Of a stretch of 33,858 nucleotides of DNA, positions 8,526 through 16,079 are shown one piece after another. Origin of the DNA: a candidate division Zixibacteria bacterium SM23_73_3. GTDB lineage: Bacteria > Zixibacteria > MSB-5A5 > SM1-73. The translations under genes were made by a program, and so were the position numbers. How positions within the stretch are numbered: position 1 is the stretch's first letter; the number at the start of each line of letters is the position of its first letter. A model generated the notes under the pieces. That model had not been told where the DNA came from. It did no database searches and was given only the letters and a program-made list of their open reading frames with translations. Location: the NCBI GenBank assembly GCA_001304155.1, contig LJUX01000009.1:1-33858 (forward strand), in the 5' to 3' direction.

Positions 8526-8616
8526 AAAAATCTTTCCAATTTTGAGGTCACCGATATCTTATATAGAAGGTTATCCGGAATTCAATCCCGGACGCCTCCA
8601 CCGGCATAAATTAGTC

Positions 8617-8647
8617 AAAAAAAAGCTCCGCCAGTGGCGGGGCTTTT
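8617..8647 (-). terminator. Intrinsic terminator of the C25 peptidase gene
   Basis: On the minus strand an 8-bp GC-rich stem (gccccgcc / ggcggagc, one mismatch) with loop ACT is followed by eight T residues. It sits 28 bases after the C25 peptidase stop. On the plus strand the same hairpin is followed by TTTT and could also act in that direction. Confidence 0.8.
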
Positions 8648-8674
8648 AAGAAAACATCTATTCAATTCCACTTC

Positions 8675-10906
8675 TCAGGAACAAGGTGAGGCACCACCTT
8701 TGTACAGATAATTGATGAGAAAAAGCACATCCCCAGCATCTATCAATTCGTCGCAGTTGACGTCTCCCATCTCCAAAGGATCGGGAGCAGGACCGCCCTT
8801 ATACAGATAGTTCACCAAAAAGAGTACATCGGTAATGTCGATCTGACCATCATTGGTCACATCTCCGATCTTGGACCCAACCTCCATCAAGCCCACAAAA
8901 GGCAAAAAATTGTAGGCAGTAACGGTGACATCGATATAACCCAGGCTGGTGGGAGAAGGATATAAGGTAACCTGTCCCATCAAATCGGCATAGCCGGTTT
9001 CAAAAACCTCTCCACCTTTATACAAACATACCAGGGCTCCATATACTGGTGCGCCGCCGGCTTTTTGCACAGTGACAGTTACCGTATTTGTTCCGGTGTT
9101 GACGGGTGAAGGAAAGTCCACATATAAAGATTCGGCCGCGGTAGTCCACAAATCGATTGATGGATCGCCCATGATGTTATAGCAGTCCAGGTAGTACCTG
9201 GCGTATCCTCCACCACCGTAGTACTGATAAACATAATACAAGGCTCTATCGGTCATGTCTCCGATAGCGTAGCAGGTCTCCACAAATGCCGCCTGAAACA
9301 TGCGCTTCTCCAGGATATCATCCTCGTCCCACATGGTGTTGGCTGAAGATCCCCAGAAGGCTATGGCTGCCTTGTTAATCTGTTTTGCCCAGGTTTCTCC
9401 AAAGCACTCGGAGAGATTGAACGTACCGGTCACGCATGCGTGGGAGAGAACGAAAGGATACTGGTCCGGGTTATTCAAACTCCGAACGTCGTTCTGATTG
9501 AAGGGCACGCATGCCCAACCATAGTTATATCCGTGCCCGGAATAACATACCATGCTCTTGCCGGCTTCCACACAATTGGTGATGTCGTATGTGTAACCCC
9601 CCGTCCTATCCCAGATGGTGTCGGCCTCCATCCCGGCGGGTGCGAGATAGTTCTGTATCACGTATCGGTGGGTACGCTCCGCCATCAGACCGGCGTCATC
9701 GGAGGCTATGAAACATGCATTTCCCATCCAGTCAAGATCGGTAGAGGTAGGACTTTCATAATACAATATCTTATTCACCATGGCATCTGCTTCGGACTGA
9801 TTTCTTGCCGGCAATCTTCCTCGGAATATGTCTGCAAAATAATCCGGATCCATTTTGGCATAATAAAGATCTGTGGCGGTCGAACTGTATGAGCCGATCC
9901 AGGTGGGGATAGAGTCTGTATCCCCCACAAACAGAACGTAAGTGGGAGGGATATTCCAGTTATCGTAAGCGTCTTCGATGTAACCTTTGATCGCCTCCTT
10001 GGTTGAACCGATACCCGGAACCTGCGCCACAGTCACATGGAAACCTTTTTGGGTTTTCCAATCCACCAGATCTGCCAGGCTGGAATATAAGCTCTGGTGG
10101 GTGATGATCAGATACCCGATGGGCAACTGTGGAGCATCTTTAACTATGGGCGCATAAGTTTCATAGTTTATAAACAAGTCCTGGCACAGTTCTTCGAACG
10201 GAGGAGAGGCATATCGATAAAGCTGGTTTTGTGTGGTGGTCATATCTGACCCGGAGAGTGTTACTTTTATCTTTATATCTGAATAGATTCTCACCCTCCC
10301 GGCTTGCGGATTATAGCTAACCGGATAAATTGACACATTTACAAAACGATGACCCCGGATTATTCCGATCTCTCCCAGCTTGATCCGCTCCACAGGCAAA
10401 AATGCATTTTGTTGATAATAATCCTCATGGATCACAAACTCCGCCTGCTCCCAAGCACCTTCTATCTTGGGAACAGAAGGCTGAACTGGCGCTATCCTTT
10501 GGTCGATCCCCCATTCTTCCAAGCTTTTCTCAACGACCTGGAAGCTTTCTAAGCTTAAGTCCACCTTTGCCCCAAAAGGAATTTGCACCATCTTGGTTAT
10601 CACCGGCAGATTGGGCTCGCCGATCACACTGCTTGCTCCGCCCTGAGAAATGGAAAGCAAGGTGAAATTTCCACCTTTGGTGGCAATCTCCTCAGACCAT
10701 ATCCCCGGAATCAGAATCTCGAATACGACCTGATCAAAATCCGATTGCAAAAGATTCACCCCAAGAGTTTTCTCCATCCCTGGGGTCAGCGAAATCCAGG
10801 TCGGATCTGCCTCTGCCCGTGCCAGAGGTGAAAAGGCAAAAAACAGAACACCTATCAGAAGCGCGAAAATAAGCCCTTTGGTCCTATTTGAAACCTTAAC
10901 CGTCAT
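8675..10906 (-). CDS. Secreted gingipain-type C25 peptidase with C-terminal dockerin
   Basis: Numbered from the GTG at 10909, this is a 744-residue secreted cysteine protease. A signal peptide covers residues 10-32 and ends near ARAEA. Residues 35-260 look like the gingipain propeptide domain. The peptidase C25 domain starts near 263 (PIGYLIITHQSL). Its catalytic pair is H459 in YSGHG and C492 in SHACVTG, both intact. An Ig-like region (about 594-678) follows. The last 63 residues form a type I dockerin with two calcium loops, GDVTNDGQIDITD and GDVNCDELIDAGD, each followed by an NYLYKGG helix. A dockerin implies docking to a cohesin or a surface scaffold; no cohesin is visible here. ATG at 10906 is preferred because AAGGAGG lies 9 bases upstream. 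The GTG at 10909 is a close alternative. A strong terminator follows at 8617-8647. Confidence 0.93.
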   Translation of the reverse strand: MTVKVSNRTKGLIFALLIGVLFFAFSPLARAEADPTWISLTPGMEKTLGVNLLQSDFDQVVFEILIPGIWSEEIATKGGNFTLLSISQGGASSVIGEPNLPVITKMVQIPFGAKVDLSLESFQVVEKSLEEWGIDQRIAPVQPSVPKIEGAWEQAEFVIHEDYYQQNAFLPVERIKLGEIGIIRGHRFVNVSIYPVSYNPQAGRVRIYSDIKIKVTLSGSDMTTTQNQLYRYASPPFEELCQDLFINYETYAPIVKDAPQLPIGYLIITHQSLYSSLADLVDWKTQKGFHVTVAQVPGIGSTKEAIKGYIEDAYDNWNIPPTYVLFVGDTDSIPTWIGSYSSTATDLYYAKMDPDYFADIFRGRLPARNQSEADAMVNKILYYESPTSTDLDWMGNACFIASDDAGLMAERTHRYVIQNYLAPAGMEADTIWDRTGGYTYDITNCVEAGKSMVCYSGHGYNYGWACVPFNQNDVRSLNNPDQYPFVLSHACVTGTFNLSECFGETWAKQINKAAIAFWGSSANTMWDEDDILEKRMFQAAFVETCYAIGDMTDRALYYVYQYYGGGGYARYYLDCYNIMGDPSIDLWTTAAESLYVDFPSPVNTGTNTVTVTVQKAGGAPVYGALVCLYKGGEVFETGYADLMGQVTLYPSPTSLGYIDVTVTAYNFLPFVGLMEVGSKIGDVTNDGQIDITDVLFLVNYLYKGGPAPDPLEMGDVNCDELIDAGDVLFLINYLYKGGASPCS

Positions 10907-10927
10907 CACACTGAACCTCCTTGAACT

Positions 10928-11029
10928 TTAATCGGTTAAAATATGGATTTCTTTGCCTTCTAAATCAAGACAAATAATGTCACCATTTATACGAGGAATT
11001 TCAAGAATGTAACGGACTTTGATTGCCAT
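10928..11029 (-). CDS. Possible very small ORF upstream of the C25 peptidase
   Basis: A 33-codon frame starts with ATG at 11029 and ends with TAA at 10928-10930. It lies 22 bases before the C25 start, on the same strand. Its translation contains PRINGDIICLDLEGKEIH, which looks protein-like and recalls a single WD40/PD40 propeller blade. There is no good ribosome-binding site (only TAGAGC upstream). It may be a remnant of a lost gene, a leader peptide or chance. This is a tentative call. Confidence 0.2.
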   Translation of the reverse strand: MAIKVRYILEIPRINGDIICLDLEGKEIHILTD

Positions 11030-11516
11030 GCTCTATGTGTGTTTTTTTAATCTATATTCAAGAAAAAACAGCTTTTCTAACCCTTCTGGTTGCAGTCAAT
11101 AGCAGGCACAGGTTGTTTCAATTCATCCTATAGATATAATAATACATCTCTTTATATTGTCAATCCTTTTTTGAGAGCTCTGGGAAAGCGACTATATGAA
11201 AGCCTGTGTTTGGAAAAGGCTTTGTGGTTTGGCTCCGCTCTTCGGTCTGCCTTCGACTCTGGGTCGCTCAAACTCGAGGGGCTGGAGTGTCCAGTCCTTT
11301 GGCAGAACCTGAAATTTTTTGTCCCCGGTATCCCGCCTTGCGGAAGAGACAAAAAGCTTTGACATCATTCATATAAAGGTAAACACTCCAACCTGTCCCT
11401 TTAAACTTGTTCATCAGAAACCTATGTATAATTTTTTTGAGCTTTTGGCGTGTCTGGTCCTGACTCCTTTAACTTAAAGATTTCGGCAACAGCCCTTTAT
11501 CATCTTTAAAAACCTA

Positions 11517-11544
11517 TTGACATTTAGCATCACTGGGATATTTT
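11517..11544 (+). promoter_or_regulatory. Sigma70-type promoter for the 11592 lipoprotein gene
   Basis: TTGACA at 11517-11522 and TATTTT at 11539-11544 are separated by 16 bases. The start of transcription would lie near 11551, about 40 bases before the ATG at 11592. An AAAGGA ribosome-binding site precedes that ATG. Confidence 0.5.
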
Positions 11545-11591
11545 TCTTTTGTGACAACTAAAGGCTTAAATCTTTTTGAAAAGGAAGCAAA

Positions 11592-12026
11592 ATGCTAAAA
11601 AGAATCTTTCTTTTTTCTCTTATTCCTCTTCTCTTCTTTGCCTATCACTGTAGCAAGACTCCCAGCCCTAGAGTGGTGGTTATGGATTTTATCGAGGCAG
11701 TAAACAAGGCTGATACTGCCTCCATCGAGAAATACCTGGATCTGGGCAGATTCACTCAAGAGAAGCTAAAGGAACTCCCTGATACACAGAGAGTGAAGGT
11801 ATTTGCCGGAGTCAAAGAACAGCTCTGGAACAATTTTTTGGGAAGCGGAGGCACTCGCCTGAAGTGGCAGAACAAGATGATCGTGGTGAACAAAGAGGAG
11901 ATTAAAGGGGACCAGGCTCTGGTGGAGGTAACCTTTGTGGATCAGAAGACCGGGATAACAGAGTATACCAAGGCAAGACTCTACAAAGAGAACAATAGAT
12001 GGTGGATATACTATATCAGGGATTGA
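11592..12026 (+). CDS. Small lipoprotein, DUF4878-like
   Basis: A 144-residue predicted lipoprotein. The hydrophobic signal (residues 4-19) leads to a lipobox ending FAYHC, with C20 as the lipidated residue. The mature part starts with VVVMDFIEAVNKADTASIEKYL. This is followed by alternating strands that end in KENNRWWIYYIRD, the layout of small NTF2/SnoaL-like lipoproteins such as DUF4878. These proteins are anchored to the membrane, and their role is unknown. The start codon follows an AAAGGAAG ribosome-binding site. A short hairpin (12023-12040) overlaps the stop codon, without a T-run. The next gene on the same strand starts 115 bases later. Confidence 0.72.
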   Translation: MLKRIFLFSLIPLLFFAYHCSKTPSPRVVVMDFIEAVNKADTASIEKYLDLGRFTQEKLKELPDTQRVKVFAGVKEQLWNNFLGSGGTRLKWQNKMIVVNKEEIKGDQALVEVTFVDQKTGITEYTKARLYKENNRWWIYYIRD

Positions 12027-12141
12027 AGAAAAGTCTTCAACCTCAGCCCCTATGCCTATGTATGTCCGATCCTTCAGCTCTCCAAAGAGTGCGGAGTGGA
12101 GATAAGTTTTAAGAATATGGGACAATTAAGGTTGATGTAAA

Positions 12142-12534
12142 ATGTGGATTTCAGTTTATCGTAAGCTTTCCCCGTATCTTTTGGCAGTGTGGTTAGCTCT
12201 ACTTGTTTGGGGATGCATCTACTTAGAAGACAAACATGTGGACATTGACTATTATGTGGTGAACACTCGTCCCGATGAGATTCTGATAAAAAACAGAGAT
12301 GCTGCTTCTGGTATAGTAGGATTTTTCTTAGGCTCTGGAGAGATTTATCACTTTGCTTACCACGGAAACAAGTCTTTCGATGTTATGGACGATGATCCGC
12401 ATGGCATTCACATAATCTTCGATTTCTATGCATCCGGCGATGATGCAAGTTTTACTGAATATGTTGGCTATTGTGAATTTTTCCCAGAACTTGATGAAAA
12501 CTACGCCTGCGTGGAGACCTGTTTTGTTCGCTAA
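12142..12534 (+). CDS. Hypothetical lipoprotein
   Basis: A 130-residue protein that I do not recognise. The N-terminus has a basic-hydrophobic signal segment ending in LVWGC, so C25 is a likely lipidation site. The mature part has a conserved-looking mixture of strands with a glycine-rich turn (GIVGFFLGSGE) and an acidic stretch (DVMDDDPHG). Three further cysteines occur near the C-terminus. A GGTTGATG stretch upstream of the ATG could serve as a weak ribosome-binding site. It lies between two other exported proteins on the same strand, which supports an envelope location. Confidence 0.6.
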   Translation: MWISVYRKLSPYLLAVWLALLVWGCIYLEDKHVDIDYYVVNTRPDEILIKNRDAASGIVGFFLGSGEIYHFAYHGNKSFDVMDDDPHGIHIIFDFYASGDDASFTEYVGYCEFFPELDENYACVETCFVR

Positions 12535-12594
12535 GTGGAACTATATCTTAACGCCGAGCGCGAATTTTACTCGAATTCATAATTGAAGTTGATC

Positions 12595-13362
12595 ATGAGA
12601 AAACTCTTCTTTCTGCTCATTATTAGCGTCCTGATATGTCTGGTGAGCCTCTCAAGTGTCCGTGCGGAGAAGAAGGCTGACTCAAGTTACGTCGGTTGGG
12701 GACTTGCCTTAGGAACCCTATTTTTCACTCATCCAGAGTTCAAATATGAATCCACCTCAATCGGGGACATCGAGTTCTTGTGTCATAGTTATGGAACTAC
12801 ACTGTCGTTTTTCCTACTGCGGAGAGATACCTTTATTAGATGGAGACCGTTATTTCAGGGAGAATTTGGTGTGTGTTGGGTGCATGAAAACGGGCACAAG
12901 AACATGAGATTACAAGGATATCCGGCAACTGCTGAAAGCAATTTGCAAGAAATTGGCGCCAGGTTTGGTTTAATACTCAATTATCTAAAAATATGGAAAA
13001 TTTGGCTGGGTTCTGGTTTTGAGGTGTATGGTGGATGGATTCGCGAACGTTTTAACATATATTTACATAGAGATGCCCGGAAGATCGGCGTTTTCAACCC
13101 GGGGGCCAAAACAAGATCAGGCGGGAGTGTAGGCTTTATCCTGCTCAGCGCAAAGATTTTTGACAACTTCTGGAACTCGTGGGAGTTGCAGTTTGGGTAC
13201 GGGGGAACAGACGTTAGCAGGGATAACATTTATGGAAAGTATGGTCTTGGAGATCGCTCTGCTTATACTAACGTAGATGGCTGGTATTTTCAAATAAGAA
13301 AGCTGTTCATATTTGACCTTCACAAACGGCGGTTGGTCGAAAGTAAACCAGAAAGAGAATAA
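12595..13362 (+). CDS. Hypothetical exported protein, probably a beta-barrel
   Basis: A 255-residue protein of unknown family. A clear signal peptide begins MRKLFFLLIISVLIC and ends near SVRAEKK. The mature part is rich in aromatic and glycine residues in alternating strands (GWGLALGTLFF, WLGSGFEVYGGW, ELQFGYGGTD), as in small outer-membrane barrels. The frame could begin at a TTG at 12583, but the ATG at 12595 puts the basic residues and hydrophobic core in the normal signal-peptide position. It follows the lipoprotein gene by 60 bases and precedes the transglutaminase gene by 78. A hairpin (13373-13398) lies in that second gap. Confidence 0.62.
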   Translation: MRKLFFLLIISVLICLVSLSSVRAEKKADSSYVGWGLALGTLFFTHPEFKYESTSIGDIEFLCHSYGTTLSFFLLRRDTFIRWRPLFQGEFGVCWVHENGHKNMRLQGYPATAESNLQEIGARFGLILNYLKIWKIWLGSGFEVYGGWIRERFNIYLHRDARKIGVFNPGAKTRSGGSVGFILLSAKIFDNFWNSWELQFGYGGTDVSRDNIYGKYGLGDRSAYTNVDGWYFQIRKLFIFDLHKRRLVESKPERE

Positions 13363-13372
13363 CAGAAAAGAG

Positions 13373-13398
13373 GTGGGGGTATGGTCGTGCCCCCCCAC
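13373..13398. repeat. Intergenic hairpin before the transglutaminase gene
   Basis: A perfect 7-bp inverted repeat (gtggggg / cccccac) with a 12-base loop lies between two plus-strand genes. No T-run follows, so it may be a transcript-processing or stability element rather than a terminator. Confidence 0.4.
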
Positions 13399-13440
13399 AG
13401 AGGAAGAGTCATTTAAATCCATTAGAGGAAGGAGTCATCC

Positions 13441-15096
13441 ATGAAGAAATCACAATATCTCATTTTCGCTCTCTTTGTGTTAGGATGGGTTGTCCTGAGT
13501 TTGGCATTACCCGTTTTTGCTGTAACCGGTGACGTGGAAAAATCGTTTCCCTCACCCGGTTCTTGTCCGACTGGTTTGACATTCGACGGTAAGTATCTCT
13601 GGAACTGTGATCGCAAAACGGACATGATCTACAAGATCGATCCAGAAGACGGCAAGGTGGTGGACTCGCTTCCGACACCGGGATACCGGCCGTTGGGTTT
13701 GACCTGGGATGGGAAATACCTGTGGAATCTGGATGCTTCGGAAGAGGAGTATTTCATCTATCAGATCGATCCGAAGACTGGTCTCGTGGTTAAGACGCTT
13801 TGGGCGCCTTGCAATAGGCCCGAGGGATTGGCCTGGGATGGGGAATTCCTGTGGATCGTCGACGATGGGGAGAACAAAATCCACCAGATAAGCACCGAGG
13901 ACGGAACCACAATCAACACCATCCCTTCGCCATCTCGCTATCCTTGTGGTTTAGCTTATGATGGGAAGTACTTATGGGTCACGGATCGAATAGCGGATAT
14001 GATTTATATGATTACACCGGATCGGGGCGATGTGATTTTGTTCTTTGATGCGCCAGGAAAATATGCCAGAGGTCTCGCCTGGGACGGAAAGAACCTGTGG
14101 AATGTGGATTATCAGACGGACGATATCTACAAGATAAAGATACACGATAAGGAAACCTTTTCCCGCACCGAGGAGAAGGAGGAGGTTTTGGAATATACCA
14201 ACCAGGTCAGAAACTATGGTCCAGGGGTGGTAAAGGATTTAGACATCTATTTAGCCCTGCCACAGGATCTTCCCAATCAAGAGCTGACTGCAGAAATTGA
14301 GTACTTCCCTCAGCCCGCTGATTTCCTGACTGACAAGTGGGGACAGAAGGTGGCGCACTATAAATTCGAGGATCTGGAAGCCACCAGGTTCGTCTCGGTG
14401 GGCATGAAAGCTAAAATGAAGCTTTACAACGTCAGATATTTCATCTTTCCGGAGAAGGTTGGCGAACTGAAGGAAATTATGGAAGAAATAAAAAGGAAGT
14501 TTCTGGCGGATGATACCAAGTATTCGGTAAACAACCCTTTTATTCAGCAGAGCACCAAACAGGCTATAGGAAGCGAAACCAATCCTTACTGGATTGCCAG
14601 GAAGATTTTCAATTACATCATCGATCGAATGGAATATGAGCGGGTGGGTGGATGGAACGTTGCGCCCACTGTGCTGAAGCGGGGTACCGGCTCGTGTTCT
14701 GAGTACACATTCGTCTACATTGCCATGTGCCGGGCAGCGGGGTTGCCTGCCAGATACGTGGGTTCTGTGGTAATACGGGGCGACGACGCTTCCGCAGATG
14801 AGGTGTTCCATCGCTGGGTTGAGGTTTATCTTCCCAACTACGGATGGATACCGGTCGATCCTTCGGGAGGAGACTCCGCCTTGCCAGCGGATCAGGCGAG
14901 CGCGATTGGCAATTTGCGGAATCGCTATCTGATCACCACCACCGGCGGGGGAGGTTCAGAATACCTGGAATGGGGATACAATTCCAATGAGAAATGGACC
15001 TCCCTGGGCAAGTGCAAGGTTTACTCGGAGCATATCGGGGAATGGTCGCCATTGAAGTCAACGGATGGAACGGATTCAGCGGATGAAACGGATTGA
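13441..15096 (+). CDS. Exported beta-propeller/transglutaminase-like fusion protein
   Basis: A 551-residue secreted protein. A signal peptide (about 1-27) ends near PVFA. Residues 36-232 contain five repeats of about 43 residues with the pattern P-x-GL-x(2)-DGKYLWN-x-D followed by IYKIDP, which is a beta-propeller like NHL or YncE proteins. A strand-rich linker follows (240-380). The transglutaminase-like domain (about 385-500) has an intact catalytic triad: C419 (GTGSCSEY), H457 (FHRWVEV) and D473 (PVDPS). Such domains act as peptidases or cross-linkers. The join with a propeller suggests a substrate-recognition module. The last dozen residues (TDGTDSADETD) are encoded by a degenerate decamer repeat (15059-15096) and probably do not belong to the ancestral protein. 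The ATG at 13441 has an AGGAAGGAG ribosome-binding site. Confidence 0.85.
   Translation: MKKSQYLIFALFVLGWVVLSLALPVFAVTGDVEKSFPSPGSCPTGLTFDGKYLWNCDRKTDMIYKIDPEDGKVVDSLPTPGYRPLGLTWDGKYLWNLDASEEEYFIYQIDPKTGLVVKTLWAPCNRPEGLAWDGEFLWIVDDGENKIHQISTEDGTTINTIPSPSRYPCGLAYDGKYLWVTDRIADMIYMITPDRGDVILFFDAPGKYARGLAWDGKNLWNVDYQTDDIYKIKIHDKETFSRTEEKEEVLEYTNQVRNYGPGVVKDLDIYLALPQDLPNQELTAEIEYFPQPADFLTDKWGQKVAHYKFEDLEATRFVSVGMKAKMKLYNVRYFIFPEKVGELKEIMEEIKRKFLADDTKYSVNNPFIQQSTKQAIGSETNPYWIARKIFNYIIDRMEYERVGGWNVAPTVLKRGTGSCSEYTFVYIAMCRAAGLPARYVGSVVIRGDDASADEVFHRWVEVYLPNYGWIPVDPSGGDSALPADQASAIGNLRNRYLITTTGGGGSEYLEWGYNSNEKWTSLGKCKVYSEHIGEWSPLKSTDGTDSADETD
15059..15096 (+). repeat. Decamer repeat forming the 3' end of the transglutaminase gene
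   Basis: About four units of a degenerate 10-base repeat (for example aacggattca and aacggattga) run up to the stop codon. The same repeat type occurs without coding function at 956-987. It supplies the acidic tail of the upstream protein. Confidence 0.6.
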
Positions 15097-15172
15097 TGTA
15101 GCGGAAGGCTTTAGCCTTCCACTGGGGTTTGTTTGACTAAGATGCTTGGAAATCTAAAGGTTTCCGCTACAT
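15096..15172. repeat. Inverted-repeat element, family B
   Basis: A 77-base element with perfect terminal inverted repeats (atgtagcggaa and ttccgctacat). It contains two internal hairpins, ggaaggc / gccttcc and ggaaa / tttcc. It begins at the last base of the transglutaminase stop codon and lies just upstream of the ssrA promoter. The element at 19442-19526 has a related layout, ending in ctacat next to a gtggaac / gttccac hairpin. Confidence 0.6.
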
Positions 15173-15187
15173 TACCTACATTTTTTG

Positions 15188-15216
15188 TTGATTTCTTTAT
15201 TCTGCTGCCGTATTAT
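15188..15216 (+). promoter_or_regulatory. Promoter of ssrA
   Basis: TTGATT at 15188-15193 and TATTAT at 15211-15216 are separated by an ideal 17 bases. Transcription would start near 15223, leaving a 5' leader of about 48 bases that RNase P would remove. The leader contains an inverted repeat, ggttcac / gtgaacc. Confidence 0.6.
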
Positions 15217-15270
15217 TTTGTGTGGGTTCACTATGAACTGTGAACCATGAACTGTCAACCGAATTTCCCT

Positions 15271-15628
15271 GGGGGCGACCTGGTTTCGACGGAGGTAGTG
15301 GGAAAAGATAAGCGTGCCGAGGTACCCAGTTTCCTCGTTAATCCAATTGGGATACAAATTTAAGTGCAGACTATTCATATGCACTGGCTGCCTAATTAAA
15401 GGCGGCTCGTCTGTTCCGGGCTTGCTTGTTGGCTTGGAAACAGGCGTCGACTCAAACAAGCTGGTCTGATCTTTTGCTCAGGGAGATCAGGCGAGATTTC
15501 ACTGAGATAGCGGAGGGAAAAACCTGCTGACTGGTGTTTTCCTCTGCGAAGTAAGAATAAATCAGCTACGCACGTAGAAAGTCTTTATCTTTTGCCTTCG
15601 GACGGGGGTTCGATTCCCCCCGCCTCCA
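15271..15628 (+). ncRNA. ssrA: tmRNA (transfer-messenger RNA)
   Basis: A one-piece tmRNA of 358 bases that rescues stalled ribosomes by trans-translation. The 5' end GGGGGCG pairs with CGCCTCC at 15621-15627 to form the acceptor stem, with one G-U pair. The D-loop-like segment contains the conserved TGGTTTCGACGG. The T arm is GGGGG-TTCGATT-CCCCC, and the discriminator base is A15628. The terminal CCA is not encoded (ATT follows), so it must be added by nucleotidyltransferase. The tag frame starts at GCA 15366 and ends with TAA at 15393-15395. It encodes ADYSYALAA, a nine-residue degradation tag with the usual ALAA ending. A sigma70-type promoter lies at 15188-15216. Confidence 0.96.
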
Positions 15629-15632
15629 TTAG

Positions 15633-15665
15633 AAATTCTTACGAGCGCAGCGAGTTAGAATTTTT
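15633..15665 (+). terminator. Possible terminator of ssrA
   Basis: A 7-bp stem (aaattct at 15633-15639, agaattt at 15657-15663) begins 5 bases after the tmRNA end, and the descending arm runs into five T residues. The stem is AT-rich and the loop is long (17 bases), so this is only a fair candidate. Confidence 0.35.
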
Positions 15666-15666
15666 C

Positions 15667-15768
15667 ATCCTGAGGAGCAAAGCGACGAAGGATTAGTTCA
15701 TTTAGCTAGGTAGCGGCTTGAAGGGACGAATGAGGCCATCGGACAAATCCTTCACAGGCGCTCAGGAT
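15667..15768. repeat. Nested inverted-repeat element downstream of ssrA
   Basis: The outer arms atcctgag / ctcaggat (15667-15674, 15761-15768) enclose the inner arms gaaggatt / aatccttc (15687-15694, 15746-15753). The wording is of a type often seen as dispersed palindromic repeats in bacterial intergenic DNA. No coding region overlaps it. Confidence 0.5.
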
Positions 15769-15815
15769 AAACTTTTCCCCAGTCAAAGCTGGAAGTCATT
15801 ATTGTTTCCCAAGAA

Positions 15816-16079
15816 ATGAGCTGGTATTTCTATATTCTAAGATGTGCTGACAATTCCTTCTATTGCGGAATCACGAACAATCTGAAAGAGAGATTGGACG
15901 AGCATAATAACGGAAAAGGAGCGAAGTACACGAAGACAAGATTACCAGTGAAGTTGATTTATTTTGAGGAATTTCCTGACAAGTCCTCCGCCTGCAAGCG
16001 GGAAATAGAAGTGAAAGGCTGGAGGAGAGGGAAAAAAGATAAACTTGTTGATCGTTTTACTCGCGTTGGTTCCGAATAG
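15816..16079 (+). CDS. GIY-YIG nuclease-domain protein (UPF0213 type)
   Basis: An 87-residue protein consisting of a single GIY-YIG domain, the usual length of the UPF0213/YhbQ group. The paired strands WYFYILRCADNSFYCGIT (3-20) carry the GIY...YIG equivalents. R26 in NNLKERLDEH and E63 or E65 in KREIEVKGW are the expected catalytic positions. Proteins of this group are small putative DNA endonucleases of uncertain role, possibly in repair. The ribosome-binding site is weak (AAGAA just before the ATG). The gene stands alone downstream of ssrA and a palindromic repeat. Confidence 0.9.
   Translation: MSWYFYILRCADNSFYCGITNNLKERLDEHNNGKGAKYTKTRLPVKLIYFEEFPDKSSACKREIEVKGWRRGKKDKLVDRFTRVGSE

Larger units (their letters stand above)
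8176..8674. other. Gene-free interval with leader structure and repeat element
   Basis: No convincing coding region is present in these 499 bases. The left part holds the DUF5916 leader inverted repeat (8193-8259). The middle holds a degenerate inverted-repeat element (8364-8525). The right end holds the terminator of the C25 peptidase gene (8617-8647). Short open frames across this stretch lack ribosome-binding sites and overlap the repeats. Confidence 0.7.
10910..11591. other. Long intergenic interval between divergent genes
   Basis: These 682 bases separate the C25 peptidase (minus) from the lipoprotein gene at 11592 (plus). They contain a possible 33-codon frame on the minus strand (10928-11029) and a promoter for the plus-strand gene (11517-11544). 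The central part (11040-11500) holds no gene that I can support. The open frames there lack start signals and show no protein-like pattern. Confidence 0.65.

Noticed and set aside
9440-9892. A 150-codon open frame on the plus strand
   Set aside because: It lies entirely inside the C25 peptidase gene on the other strand, shows no domain pattern and has no ribosome-binding site.
14251-14811. A 186-codon open frame on the minus strand
   Set aside because: It is antisense to the transglutaminase gene, whose catalytic motifs are clear; the antisense translation has no recognisable features.
15600-15628. A T-arm and acceptor end that could suggest a tRNA gene
   Set aside because: It is the 3' end of the tmRNA; there is no anticodon arm nearby, and the 5' acceptor half lies at 15271.
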